The translations under genes and the position numbers were made by a program. From assembly GCA_025356015.1 (NCBI GenBank), contig JANXYO010000082.1:1-44060 (forward strand): a stretch of DNA of 44,060 nt. Direction: 5' to 3'. The first letter of the stretch is position 1, and every line of letters starts with the position of its first letter. Of the stretch, positions 23,076-31,726 are shown one piece after another. A model generated the notes under the pieces. That model was not told the origin of the DNA. It made no database searches and was given only the letters and a program-made list of their open reading frames with translations. The stretch is from Spirochaetaceae bacterium (GTDB taxonomy: Bacteria; Spirochaetota; Spirochaetia; Treponematales; Rectinemataceae).

Positions 23076-24291
23076 CCGCGGCCGGCAGGCCGGAACGGAG
23101 CAGCTCGATCCCTTTCGCCCATTTCCTCGCCGAGATGTGGCGGAAGGGAAACCTCACCTGGTAGAGGTCGTGTCCCACGTAGAACTCGAGGATGTTGCGC
23201 TTGAGCACCCCGACCCCGTCGATGCCGGCCAGGGGGAAGCTGAGCCGCTCGCCAAGGAGGGTGGCGAGCTCGAGCCTACCGGCATACAGGATAAGGGTGC
23301 CCGAGCGGAGGCTGCGTAGGGGGTTCATCTTGTGCCCCCTGAAGATCATCGCTCCCGCATCAGAGAAGAGCTGGGCCTTCGGCCTCTCCTTCAGAAAGTC
23401 CTCGAGCCTGGGCGCGAAAGCGAGAGCCTGCCAGCGGTCCCAGTCTCGGCTGTTCTCGAAGCGGGGAGCCGAGCCACGGAAGCTGCGGAAGCGCCCGTAG
23501 CCGTCAACGCGCAGGGCGAGGCCGCAGGAGATGCAGTGGAATCGGCTCCGCGAGCTGCGCAGGGTCCCGATGCCCCCGCACTCGGGACACATGAACAGGG
23601 CGAGCTCGAGGTGCTCGGCCTTGCGCAGGGCCTGGTAGGGCACGCGGGCCCCCTCCTGCCAGGCGTACTCGTCGTGGGCGAGGGATGCCGCCAGCCTCTC
23701 CTGGACCTCGGCGGCGTCGAGTGACTTGAGCTCCTCCCTGGTGAAGAGGAGCTTGAACTCGATCTCGATGCGTCCGCGGCGCCTGGCCCATGACCAGCGG
23801 GGAAGGGAGAGGTAGCCTCCCCTGATCACGGCGGCCAGGACCGGTGCCTTGAGGACCTTGAGCAGCTTGGCCGTGGCGGGGATGAGGGGGAGGGTGACCC
23901 CGTCCCAGCTCTGCTCACCCTCGGGGAAGATGCCCACGACCCCGCCGCGTTTGCGGATCACCTCGACCGTCCAGTTGACAGTCTGCATGTCGGGTATGGC
24001 CTTGGCCTTCGGTATCGAGCCGACGAGGCGGAGGAGGGCCCTCATGAGCCTGGTCCTCATGTTGCCGTCGCTCGTGATCCAGTAGACGGGCTCCTTGAGC
24101 AGGGAGCCGAGGATGAAGGGGTCGAGGATCGTCACATGGTTGCCCACCACGACGAAGGGGGCGCGCAGTGTCCTCGCGATCTGGAGCCCGCTGACGCTGA
24201 CCCGGAAGAAGGAGAAGAGCCATGCGCCGAAGGTGAAGCGCAGGAGCTTGTTGAACCAGCGGTAGTTGCGGGGGACGTAGCGCGCCGCCAT
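23065..24291 (-). CDS. PlsC-type acyltransferase with C-terminal zinc ribbon and extra domain
   Basis: The N-terminal ~200 residues form a 1-acyl-glycerol-3-phosphate acyltransferase-like domain: catalytic NHVTILD (His52, Asp57) and substrate-binding IFPEGEQS (Glu124, Gly125). Beyond it lies a rubredoxin-like zinc ribbon (Cys235, Cys238, Cys253, Cys256) and a C-terminal domain of about 140 residues with no clear family. At 408 residues it is much longer than PlsC (about 245). It probably acylates a phospholipid precursor or another envelope lipid; the ribbon suggests a regulatory or docking role. AAGGAG lies six bases before ATG 24291. Confidence 0.82.
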   Translation of the reverse strand: MAARYVPRNYRWFNKLLRFTFGAWLFSFFRVSVSGLQIARTLRAPFVVVGNHVTILDPFILGSLLKEPVYWITSDGNMRTRLMRALLRLVGSIPKAKAIPDMQTVNWTVEVIRKRGGVVGIFPEGEQSWDGVTLPLIPATAKLLKVLKAPVLAAVIRGGYLSLPRWSWARRRGRIEIEFKLLFTREELKSLDAAEVQERLAASLAHDEYAWQEGARVPYQALRKAEHLELALFMCPECGGIGTLRSSRSRFHCISCGLALRVDGYGRFRSFRGSAPRFENSRDWDRWQALAFAPRLEDFLKERPKAQLFSDAGAMIFRGHKMNPLRSLRSGTLILYAGRLELATLLGERLSFPLAGIDGVGVLKRNILEFYVGHDLYQVRFPFRHISARKWAKGIELLRSGLPAAAKP

Positions 24292-24357
24292 GCGGATCTC
24301 CTTTCATGGTGCGCCTCCCAGCCTAGCGCGAGATCGTCGCCGCGGCAACCCGAAGGC

Positions 24358-24387
24358 TTGCCCTTCGACCGCCCGGGCCGCTACTAT
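24358..24387 (+). promoter_or_regulatory. Promoter of the moxR-bat operon
   Basis: TTGCCC (24358-24363), 18-base spacer, TACTAT (24382-24387). The start would be near 24394, leaving a leader of about 29 bases that contains a strong GAGGAGG. Confidence 0.5.
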
Positions 24388-24422
24388 GGGGCGATCGTCC
24401 CGTTTAGCCTCGAGGAGGGGTC

Positions 24423-25466
24423 GTGGAGAGGAAGCCTGATTCGGGCCTGGTGCGCGAAGCCCATGGACTGTCAGCCCTGGCGCGCTCGGAGATAGCCAAG
24501 CGCATTGTCGGCAAGGATTCCCTGATCCGGGGCATCCTCATGGGAGTCATAGCTGGCGGCCATGTCCTCCTCGAGGGCGTGCCCGGCCTTGCCAAGACCC
24601 TCGCCGTCAAGACCTTTGCCGAGATCTCGGGCCTCCAGTTCAGCCGCGTCCAGTTCACCCCCGACCTCCTCCCCGCCGACATCACGGGCTCCCTTGTCTA
24701 CGAGCAGGGCTCGGGCCGCTTTGTCGCCCGCAAGGGTCCGGTCTTCGCCAACCTCCTGCTTGCCGACGAGGTCAACCGCGCCCCGGCCAAGGTCCAGTCG
24801 GCCCTGCTCGAGGCGATGGAAGAGCGCCAGGTCACCCTGGGCGACGCGAGCCTGCCCCTGCCCGAGCCCTTCTTTGTCCTCGCGACCCAGAACCCCATCG
24901 AGCACGAGGGGACCTATCCCCTGCCCGAGGCCCAGCTCGACCGCTTCCTTATCAAGGTCCTGGCCAACTATCCCACGGCCGAGGAGGAGTCCGAGATCGT
25001 CCGCCGGGTCGCCGCCTTGCCCCAGCTTCCCGTCAACAAGGTGCTCGGGATCGAGGAGATAGCCCTCATGCGCCGGGCGGCGGAGTCGGTCACGGTGGAC
25101 GAGGGCCTCGCGGACTACGCGGTCAAGCTCGTCCGCACGACCCGGCCCGCGAGGCCCGCCGAGGGCAGCCCTCCCGGCGGCGATGGCCACAGGGGGCTGG
25201 CCGCAGGCCGCCTCGTCGAGATAGGACGCGACGTCGCGCGCTGGGTCGAGTACGGGGCATCGCCCCGGGCCTCGATCCACCTCTACCGCTGCGCCCGCAT
25301 CTCGGCCCTCCTCGACGGCCGCTCCTATGTCCTTCCCGACGACATCAAGCTCTGCGTGGGCGAGGTCCTCCGGCACCGCCTCGTCCTCTCCTACGAGGCC
25401 GAGGCCGAAGGCATCACGGCGGATTCGGTCATCGCCCGCATTGTCGCGGGCAGCCCCCTACCCTAA
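24423..25466 (+). CDS. MoxR-family AAA+ ATPase
   Basis: A 347-residue MoxR chaperone-like ATPase. Walker A is GVPGLAKT, Walker B LLADEVNR, and the sensor segments ATQNPIEHEGTYPLPEAQLDRF are typical of MoxR; a C-terminal helical lid ends in KLCVGEVLRHRL. MoxR proteins remodel von Willebrand A proteins by inserting or removing metal or partners. A Gly/Pro-rich patch (about residues 242-256) interrupts the C-terminal part. The start is GTG 24423 with GAGGAGG upstream. First gene of the Bat operon; the next gene starts two bases after its stop. Confidence 0.94.
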   Translation: MERKPDSGLVREAHGLSALARSEIAKRIVGKDSLIRGILMGVIAGGHVLLEGVPGLAKTLAVKTFAEISGLQFSRVQFTPDLLPADITGSLVYEQGSGRFVARKGPVFANLLLADEVNRAPAKVQSALLEAMEERQVTLGDASLPLPEPFFVLATQNPIEHEGTYPLPEAQLDRFLIKVLANYPTAEEESEIVRRVAALPQLPVNKVLGIEEIALMRRAAESVTVDEGLADYAVKLVRTTRPARPAEGSPPGGDGHRGLAAGRLVEIGRDVARWVEYGASPRASIHLYRCARISALLDGRSYVLPDDIKLCVGEVLRHRLVLSYEAEAEGITADSVIARIVAGSPLP

Positions 25467-25468
25467 AA

Positions 25469-26368
25469 GTGGACAGGGACCGGCTCCACGACCGGATCCG
25501 GCGCCTCCTCTTCGCGTCGCCGGCCCTCGCGCGCGCCTTCGCGCGCGGGGACTACCGCTCGGTGTTCCGCGGCCGTGGCATCGAGTTCGACTCCCTGCGC
25601 GACTATTCCCCCGACGACGACGCCAGGCTCATAGACTTCCGCTCGACCTTGCGTCTGGGAAGGCCCTTTGTCCGGACCTACCGTGAAGACCGCTCCCTCA
25701 CCGTCTTCCTCCTCGTCGACGCCTCGGCCTCCATGGACATGGGCTCGTCCGAGCTCTCCAAGCTCGACATGGCCGTGCTCGCCACCTCCCTCGTCGCCTA
25801 CGCCGCCCAGTTCCGCGGCCTCCCGGTTGGCTGCCTCGTCTTCGCCGAGGGCCTGGTCAGGCGTCTTGCCCCGAAGCGCGGCAAGGCCCATGCCCTCGCC
25901 GTCGCCGAGGCCGCGGCACTTGCCGCGGAAGGGCAGGGCTCCCGCGGCCGGGCCGCCGAGGGAGGCCCGGGTGGCCTCGCCCAGGCTCTCAGGGCCTCGG
26001 CGCTCATCCTCAAGCGCAGGAGCCTCGTCATAGCCTTGAGCGATTTTCGCGGCGGCGACTGGGCCCGTCCCATGGCCGAGCTCTCAAGGCGGCACGATGT
26101 CGTCGCGCTGCGGATCTCCGACCGTCTTGACCTCGAGCTCCCGAGGCGGGGCTCCTTCGAGGCCGTCGATCCCGAGAGCGGCCTCGCCTCATGGCTTCCC
26201 CTCGGCTCGCCCACCTTCCGCGAGCGGTGGAAGGCCCGAGGAGCCCTCGAGCGCTCGGTTGCCGAGCGAGGCTTCCTTGACGCCCATGTCCCCCTCCTCG
26301 AGCTCGACACTGCCGACGATCCGGCCCGGAGGCTGCTGCAGTTCTTCGAGCGCAGGAGGGGAGCGTGA
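25469..26368 (+). CDS. DUF58 domain protein
   Basis: A 299-residue protein with the DUF58 signature (FDSLRDYSPDDDARLIDF, then RLGRPFVRTYRED). It is followed by a von Willebrand A-like fold with the MIDAS motif DASAS. DUF58 proteins always neighbour MoxR and are thought to be its targets. Here there are no membrane segments, unlike many DUF58 proteins with an N-terminal anchor. The start is GTG 25469; the four-base overlap with the next gene (GTGA) suggests coupled translation. Confidence 0.9.
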   Translation: MDRDRLHDRIRRLLFASPALARAFARGDYRSVFRGRGIEFDSLRDYSPDDDARLIDFRSTLRLGRPFVRTYREDRSLTVFLLVDASASMDMGSSELSKLDMAVLATSLVAYAAQFRGLPVGCLVFAEGLVRRLAPKRGKAHALAVAEAAALAAEGQGSRGRAAEGGPGGLAQALRASALILKRRSLVIALSDFRGGDWARPMAELSRRHDVVALRISDRLDLELPRRGSFEAVDPESGLASWLPLGSPTFRERWKARGALERSVAERGFLDAHVPLLELDTADDPARRLLQFFERRRGA

Positions 26369-27279
26369 CGATCCAGGCCCGGTTCGCGCTCGCCTTTGCC
26401 TCCATCGCCCTCGCCGCGCTGGCGGCCAACGCGGCCCCCTTGAAGCTCGATCACCTCGTCTTCCAGCCCGAGCGCTTCGTCGCAGGCGAGGAAGTCGTGG
26501 TCCTGGCCCAGCTTCCCGGGGCCGATGCCGCGGGCATCGCTGCCCTCAGCTACCGGCCCGGGCCCCCCGGACGGGAGGCCACCGAGGACCCCGAGCTCCG
26601 CGAGATCAGGGTGTACAGGACAGGCTCGCTCTGGGAGCTGCGCATCAGCTTCGTGCCCTGGTCGCCAGGCCCGGCCTCCCTGCCGGCCTGGCGCTCCAAG
26701 GGCATGCTGATTCCGCCCATCCCCTACGTCGCCGTCTCGAGCCTCGGCCCGGGCATGGGCGACCCGAGGGGCCTCGAGCTTGCCCCTCCCCGGCCCCAGG
26801 CCGATCCGCCCGGCACCTTCATCTACATCTACGGCTTCGCCGGCCTCATCCTCCTGCTCGTCTTCGCCGTCCTGGGCTCCCTGGCCTGGCTCGTCCCCGC
26901 GGCCAGGCGCATCCTCGCGAAGCGGCGCGCGGCCCAGGCCTTCAGGCGGCTCTGCCGCGACATGGACTGGCTGGCGTCCAGGGCGGCCGGCTCCGACCCC
27001 GTCTCCTTCTATTCGGCCATCGCGCGGGCTCTCAGGATCTATCTTGCCGAAAGGGTCGGCCCCATTGTCCCAAGCCTGAGCGCCTACGAGCTCTCGAGTC
27101 TCCCTCCTGGCTCCTTCCCCGGTGAGGGCGTCCAGGAGGCCGCGGCCTTCCTCATCTCCGAGACCGAGGAGGTGAGGTACGCGGGCCGGAGGCCCCTTCC
27201 CGAGGACATGGAGATGGCGGTGGCCAGGGCCCGGTCGGTCGGCTCGAAGACAGAGGAGGCCCTCGATGCTCGCCTTTGA
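26365..27279 (+). CDS. Membrane protein of the Bat operon, DUF4381-like
   Basis: 304 residues: a signal peptide (1-23), an exported beta-rich region with the FQPERFVAGEEV segment, one membrane helix (about 152-172, YIYGFAGLILLLVFAVLGSL), and a cytoplasmic part of about 130 residues. The position between DUF58 and BatA and the topology match the poorly studied proteins found there in many Bat operons; I assign it by context and shape rather than by a clear motif. GTG 26365 has AGGAGG five bases upstream. It overlaps batA by 14 bases. Confidence 0.6.
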   Translation: MTIQARFALAFASIALAALAANAAPLKLDHLVFQPERFVAGEEVVVLAQLPGADAAGIAALSYRPGPPGREATEDPELREIRVYRTGSLWELRISFVPWSPGPASLPAWRSKGMLIPPIPYVAVSSLGPGMGDPRGLELAPPRPQADPPGTFIYIYGFAGLILLLVFAVLGSLAWLVPAARRILAKRRAAQAFRRLCRDMDWLASRAAGSDPVSFYSAIARALRIYLAERVGPIVPSLSAYELSSLPPGSFPGEGVQEAAAFLISETEEVRYAGRRPLPEDMEMAVARARSVGSKTEEALDARL

Positions 27280-28255
27280 GCGGTCCTGGGTCCTCGTCTT
27301 CCTTTTCCTCGTGCCAGCCCTCGTCACCCTCCGCCTCCTGCTCCGCAGCCGTAAGGCCATCCTCGCCTTCCCCTTCGACCTCGGCAGCCCCCTTCGTCTG
27401 CCCCTCTTCCCGAAGCTCCTGCGGATCCTGCGCGAGGCCGCGCTGTGGGCGGGTCTCGCCGCCTGCGTGGTGGCCGCCGCCGGCCCGGCCCTTGTGACGA
27501 GGCGGCTATCCTACCTGGGAAGGGGCAACGAGGTCGTCTTCGTGCTCGATGTCTCCCCCAGCATGGCGGCGGCCGACCTGGCGCCAACCAGGCTCGATGC
27601 CGCCAAGGCGATAATCTCCGGCTTCCTGCGCGCACGCAGGAACGAGACCGTCGGCCTCGTCGCCTTCGGCCAGGAGGCCGCCCTCATCTGCCCGCCGACC
27701 ATGGACTACGCGGCCTTCGCCTCGAGGCTCGACGCTCTCTCTGCGGGAGTCTTCGGCGACGGCACCGCCCTCGGCGACGGAATAGCGACAGCCATCGCCC
27801 ACGCCGCCAGGTCCTCGGCTCCGGAGAAGCACATCATCCTCCTCACCGATGGCGAGAGCAACGCAGGTGCCCTCGACCCCGGCACTGCCGCCTCGATCGC
27901 GGCGCGCAACGGCATCGAGCTTTCTGTGGTCGGGGTCGGCAGCAAGGGCGAGGTGCCCGTGAGCTATGTCGATCCCGCGACGGGGAAGAAGCTGACCGGC
28001 ATCTACCGCTCGAGCTTCGAGAGCTCTGCTCTCGAGAGGATCGCCCTTGCCGGAGGCGGGCGTTACTACGCCGCCGAGAACGCCGAGGGACTCGCCTCGG
28101 CCTTCTCGGAGATCTCGGATCATTCGGTCTCGCTTACCAGATCGAGAAGCAGCAATGTGGAGGAGGCCCTCGGCGGGAGGCTTCTTCTCCTTGCCCTCGT
28201 CGCCCTGGCCTTCGCCCGCGTCCTGGGGATCATGGGCGGGGGGGCAAGGCCATGA
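27266..28255 (+). CDS. batA: BatA, von Willebrand A membrane protein
   Basis: 329 residues with two N-terminal membrane helices (about 8-25 and 58-76), a von Willebrand A domain with a complete MIDAS (DVSPS near 94-98, the Thr of GDGTALGDG, the Asp of LLTDGESN), and a C-terminal helix (about 303-322). The vWA domain should face the periplasm or be displayed by the membrane anchors and bind Mg2+ or a ligand. GAGGAGG lies six bases before ATG 27266. Its stop overlaps batB (ATGA). Confidence 0.92.
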   Translation: MLAFERSWVLVFLFLVPALVTLRLLLRSRKAILAFPFDLGSPLRLPLFPKLLRILREAALWAGLAACVVAAAGPALVTRRLSYLGRGNEVVFVLDVSPSMAAADLAPTRLDAAKAIISGFLRARRNETVGLVAFGQEAALICPPTMDYAAFASRLDALSAGVFGDGTALGDGIATAIAHAARSSAPEKHIILLTDGESNAGALDPGTAASIAARNGIELSVVGVGSKGEVPVSYVDPATGKKLTGIYRSSFESSALERIALAGGGRYYAAENAEGLASAFSEISDHSVSLTRSRSSNVEEALGGRLLLLALVALAFARVLGIMGGGARP

Positions 28256-29244
28256 TCCTTGCGCATCCTGAATTCCTGGCCCTGGCCCTCCTCGCCCTGC
28301 CCGAGCTCCTCTTCGCGGCGCTCAGGGCCGCCCGTCTGCGCTCCTCCCTGCTGTCGCTCGCCGGCCCCTCGAGGCGGGACCGAGCCGGCACCGTCTTCTC
28401 GGCCCTCTCCTTCGTCGGAAGCGTGGCCGCCACCCTCTTCATCGTGAGCGTCGCCTGCGCCCTGGCTGGCCCCAGCTGGGGAAGGCGTGGGGTCGCTACC
28501 GAGAAGTCGGGCCTCGAGGCCGCCTTTGTGCTCGATGTCTCCAACAGCATGGAGGCAAGGGACGGAAGCCCCACGCGGCTCGAGGCGGCCAAGGCCATGA
28601 TCAGGGCCGCGACGCGGGGGGTGGCGGGAGGCACGGTTTCCTTCGCCCTCGTCGCCATGAAGGGCCAGGGGATACTCCTCCTGCCCATGACCGAGGACCT
28701 CGAAGCCCTCGACGGGGCCCTGGACTACGCGAACCCCGACGTGATGACAGCCCGCGGCACGAACCTCGAGCGGGGGATCATCTCCGGCCTCGACGCCTTC
28801 ACCCAGACGGGAGGCAGCAATAGAGTACTCATCGCCTTCAGCGACGGCGGCGAGACCTCGGGGGCCTTCCGCAAGGCCGCCGAGGAGACGAGGAAGCGGG
28901 GGGCGCGCCTCGTCGTGGTGGGCGTGGGCGGGACTGAGGCCCTGAGCCTCCCCGGCCCCGACGGCTCGTCCCTGCTCGGCTCCTCGGGCAGGCCCGTGCT
29001 CAGCGCCCTTGAGCCAGGGAGGCTCAGGTCCCTCGCCGCCCTCGCCGGCGGCCGCTACCTGGGGGCCTCTGATCCCGCGAGCCCCGCCGCCCTGGCCGCC
29101 GAGCTCAGGCAGGCGAAGCAGGGCGGGATGAGGGTCGAGTACCAGGCAGTCGACCGCTCCGGGCTCTTCGCCGCATTGGCCCTGCTCTTCCTCGTTGCGG
29201 TGATCCTCGCCGAGACATTGTCCCTCACGGGGGCCAGGCGGTGA
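28252..29244 (+). CDS. batB: BatB, von Willebrand A membrane protein
   Basis: 330 residues, a paralogue of BatA: N-terminal membrane helices (about 5-22 and 49-70), a von Willebrand A domain with MIDAS DVSNS, ARGTNLERG and FSDGGET, and a C-terminal helix (about 305-322). The start ATG 28252 overlaps the BatA stop; the larger upstream open frame is an artefact of the GC-rich sequence. BatA and BatB probably form a heteromeric vWA complex served by MoxR. Confidence 0.92.
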   Translation: MILAHPEFLALALLALPELLFAALRAARLRSSLLSLAGPSRRDRAGTVFSALSFVGSVAATLFIVSVACALAGPSWGRRGVATEKSGLEAAFVLDVSNSMEARDGSPTRLEAAKAMIRAATRGVAGGTVSFALVAMKGQGILLLPMTEDLEALDGALDYANPDVMTARGTNLERGIISGLDAFTQTGGSNRVLIAFSDGGETSGAFRKAAEETRKRGARLVVVGVGGTEALSLPGPDGSSLLGSSGRPVLSALEPGRLRSLAALAGGRYLGASDPASPAALAAELRQAKQGGMRVEYQAVDRSGLFAALALLFLVAVILAETLSLTGARR

Positions 29245-29258
29245 GGGGGAGGGGGAGG

Positions 29259-29858
29259 ATGCCGGCGCGGTTCGCCCTCGCGTTGTGCGCGCTCGCCCTT
29301 TCGGGCTGCTCACGCATGGGAGACTACGCGGCGGTAGTGAGGGCCAATGGCCTCCACGACCGCGGCCTCTACCAGGAGGCCGTCGCCGCCTATCTTGGGG
29401 TTCGCAGCGGCAGCTTCGGACCGACAGTCGACTACGACCTCGCCAACGTCTATGCGAGGCTGGGCGAGGCCGAGGCCGCGGCTGCCCTCTACGAGCGCTC
29501 GCGCGCAGGAGGCGAGAGCGGCCTGCGCGCGGACAGCCTCTTCAACCAGGGCATCGTCCTCTACGAGAAGGGCCGCTTCGAGGATTCCTGGCGCGCCTTC
29601 CGCTCGGCCCTTGCCTCGGCCCGCGAGGCGGGGCTGTCCGACTCCTCGGACTTTGTCCTCGACGGGAGGAGGAACCTGGAGCTAGCGTGGAGGGCCTGGC
29701 AGAAGACCTCCCTCGCCCCGCCGCAGACCATCGCGCCCTCGAAGCGGGGGGCCGAGACGGGCGACGAGGCCGAGCTCAGGTTCCTGCGAAGGCTTGAGAC
29801 CGGGCGCTGGAGGCCAGGGGTGAAGAACAGCCCCGAGGCGGGCGGCGATGACTACTAG
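29259..29858 (+). CDS. batC: BatC-like TPR lipoprotein
   Basis: A 199-residue protein with a lipoprotein signal (lipobox LSGC, Cys17 counted from ATG 29259) and two or three tetratricopeptide repeats (YQEAVAAYLGVRSGSFGPTV; DLANVYARLGEAEAAAALYE; LFNQGIVLYEKGRFEDSWRA). GTG 29241 would overlap the BatB stop but has no ribosome-binding site; GGAGG six bases before ATG 29259 favours the later start. Its end overlaps batD by 11 bases. Lipid anchoring suggests a periplasmic scaffold. Confidence 0.82.
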   Translation: MPARFALALCALALSGCSRMGDYAAVVRANGLHDRGLYQEAVAAYLGVRSGSFGPTVDYDLANVYARLGEAEAAAALYERSRAGGESGLRADSLFNQGIVLYEKGRFEDSWRAFRSALASAREAGLSDSSDFVLDGRRNLELAWRAWQKTSLAPPQTIAPSKRGAETGDEAELRFLRRLETGRWRPGVKNSPEAGGDDY

Positions 29859-31716
29859 GTCCCGAGGCCAGGCCATGGCGCTTGCCCTCGGCCTTGGCCT
29901 TGCCTCCCTCCTGGCCCCGCCGGCATCGGCTGCTCCCCCTGTTCCGCCTCCCGGCCAGGGCCAGGGCCAGGGCTTCGCCCACCGCGTCAGCATGAATCCG
30001 GCCAACCCCGTCCAGGGAGAGGCCCTTGTCGTGACCATCGCGATCGATGGGCTCTCGGCCGAGGGCCTCGAGCTCGTGGACCTCGCCCTTGACCGGGGAC
30101 TGAGGCTCGAGTCGGAGTCCTTCAGGCCACGCCCCGTCCAGGCCGACAAGCCGGGCCTTCGCGGAACCGAGGTCAGCATCGAGATGACTGTCCTCGAGGC
30201 GGGGAGGAGGAGCATCGAGCGCATCGCGCTTGCCGGCAGGGAAGGGCGTTTCGTCGCGGGCCCCATCTACATACAGGCCCGCCCGCCGAGGACGCCGGGA
30301 AGCCCCGAGCCGCCCCCGTCTTGGAGCTGGTCGGCGCCTGCGACGATCAGGCGTTTCGAGGCCTTCGCTGTCTCCCTTGTCGGCGAGGATCCCCTCCAGG
30401 ACGCAAGCGGAATCGAGGCCTCTTTTCCCTCGGTGGGCGGGGCTTCTCTCGAGCCGGCGGCCCCCCTTGTGTGGATAGCGGTCGCCCTCGAGCCGGGAAC
30501 GCTCAAGCTTCCCGTCGCCCTCCTTTCCCGAGGCAGGAAACTAGTGGGGAGGGCCGAGGCCCTCACGATCCAGATCGAGCCCCTTCCCCAGTCCATAGCC
30601 ACGAGCCGCGCCATCGGGGACTTCGCTCTCCGCCTCGATGCCCGGCGCGAGGAGGCGGTCGCGGGCAGGAGCCTCCTCCTCCGCCTCGTCCTCGAAGGAA
30701 GGGGCAACCAGCCCGCTGTCAAGCTTCCCGAGCCCGTCGTCCGCCTCGATGGCCGGGTCCTTCCAGAGGGGAGCATCTCCGAGCGCCGCGTCGACGCGCT
30801 CCGGGCGATAGCAGGCCAGGAAGGCGGCCTAGGGGCCTACGAGGGCGAGGCGGCCCTCGAGCTTGCCATAGTCCCGCCCCGGCCAGGAAGGCTATCCGTG
30901 GCCTTTCCGGCCATGCCCGCCCTGGGAAGGGACGGGAGCCTGGTCGAGCTTTCCGTCCCGCTCTTCGAGGCCGAGGTGCGCAAGGGCGGGGAGGCCGCGG
31001 CCACCGCCAAGGGGGGCTTCGGAGCCTACCCGGCAGCCCTGGCGGAACGCCTCTCTCTCTCCTCGGCGGCCATGAAAAACCTGCCCGCCTTGTTGGCCAA
31101 GGGAAACCGGGAGTCGAGGGCCAAGGCCATCGAGCTCCTTGATCGCTCTCCACCGGGCTCGAAGAACGAGGCTTCCTTTCTTGAGGCCTCCCTGTACTGG
31201 GACGGAGGGGAGAGGGCTAGGGCCCTGGCCCTGCTTTATGGCATACTCCGCAGGGCTCCCGGGACCGAGGGGGTCGCCGAGGCGGCCCTCGCCTGCTCGG
31301 GAGAGCTCGGCTCGGGTCCGCCCATGCTCGGCTCCCTTCCCCCGCCCCCGCGCTTCTGGCTGGGCGCCTGCACAGCCGGCCTGGCATCCCTGCTGCTCCT
31401 GGCCCTCGCCCTGCCGGGCAGGAGGAGGCCTGCCAGGTCCCACCCCGTCCTCATCGCGGCGGCTGCGATCATGGCCGCGGCCGCCCTCTCCTCGGGCGCC
31501 CTCGGCCTCGCCTCGTCGCGCGAGCAGGCGAGGGTCTACGCCGTCGCCTGGACCGAGTCCCTGATCGCCGTGCCCTCGCCCCTGGCCCAGGGCCGGGTCG
31601 AGATCCGCAGGGGAGTCGCCGGACGGATCATGGGCGAGGCCCCGGGCTACGTGGGGATCGTCCTGGCCGACGGGCTCTCGGGCTGGGTTCCCCGGGAATC
31701 CGTATATTACTACTGA
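29848..31716 (+). CDS. batD: BatD with C-terminal SH3-like domain
   Basis: 622 residues. A signal peptide (about 1-28) leads into a Gly/Gln-rich linker and a large periplasmic region with the Bat-type oxygen-tolerance domain (MNPANPVQGEALVVTIAIDG, later RLDARREEAVAGRSLLLRL). Two membrane helices follow (about 513-530 and 542-560), then a C-terminal bacterial SH3-like domain ending VLADGLSGWVPRESVYYY. In other species the SH3-like module sits on BatE next to TPR repeats; here it is attached to BatD. Penultimate gene of the operon. Confidence 0.87.
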   Translation: MTTRSRGQAMALALGLGLASLLAPPASAAPPVPPPGQGQGQGFAHRVSMNPANPVQGEALVVTIAIDGLSAEGLELVDLALDRGLRLESESFRPRPVQADKPGLRGTEVSIEMTVLEAGRRSIERIALAGREGRFVAGPIYIQARPPRTPGSPEPPPSWSWSAPATIRRFEAFAVSLVGEDPLQDASGIEASFPSVGGASLEPAAPLVWIAVALEPGTLKLPVALLSRGRKLVGRAEALTIQIEPLPQSIATSRAIGDFALRLDARREEAVAGRSLLLRLVLEGRGNQPAVKLPEPVVRLDGRVLPEGSISERRVDALRAIAGQEGGLGAYEGEAALELAIVPPRPGRLSVAFPAMPALGRDGSLVELSVPLFEAEVRKGGEAAATAKGGFGAYPAALAERLSLSSAAMKNLPALLAKGNRESRAKAIELLDRSPPGSKNEASFLEASLYWDGGERARALALLYGILRRAPGTEGVAEAALACSGELGSGPPMLGSLPPPPRFWLGACTAGLASLLLLALALPGRRRPARSHPVLIAAAAIMAAAALSSGALGLASSREQARVYAVAWTESLIAVPSPLAQGRVEIRRGVAGRIMGEAPGYVGIVLADGLSGWVPRESVYYY

Positions 31717-31726
31717 AGGACCATGC

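Noticed and set aside
29241-29258. GTG 29241 as the batC start (GTGA overlap with batB)
   Set aside because: There is no ribosome-binding site before it, whereas ATG 29259 has GGAGG at six bases and gives a better lipoprotein signal.
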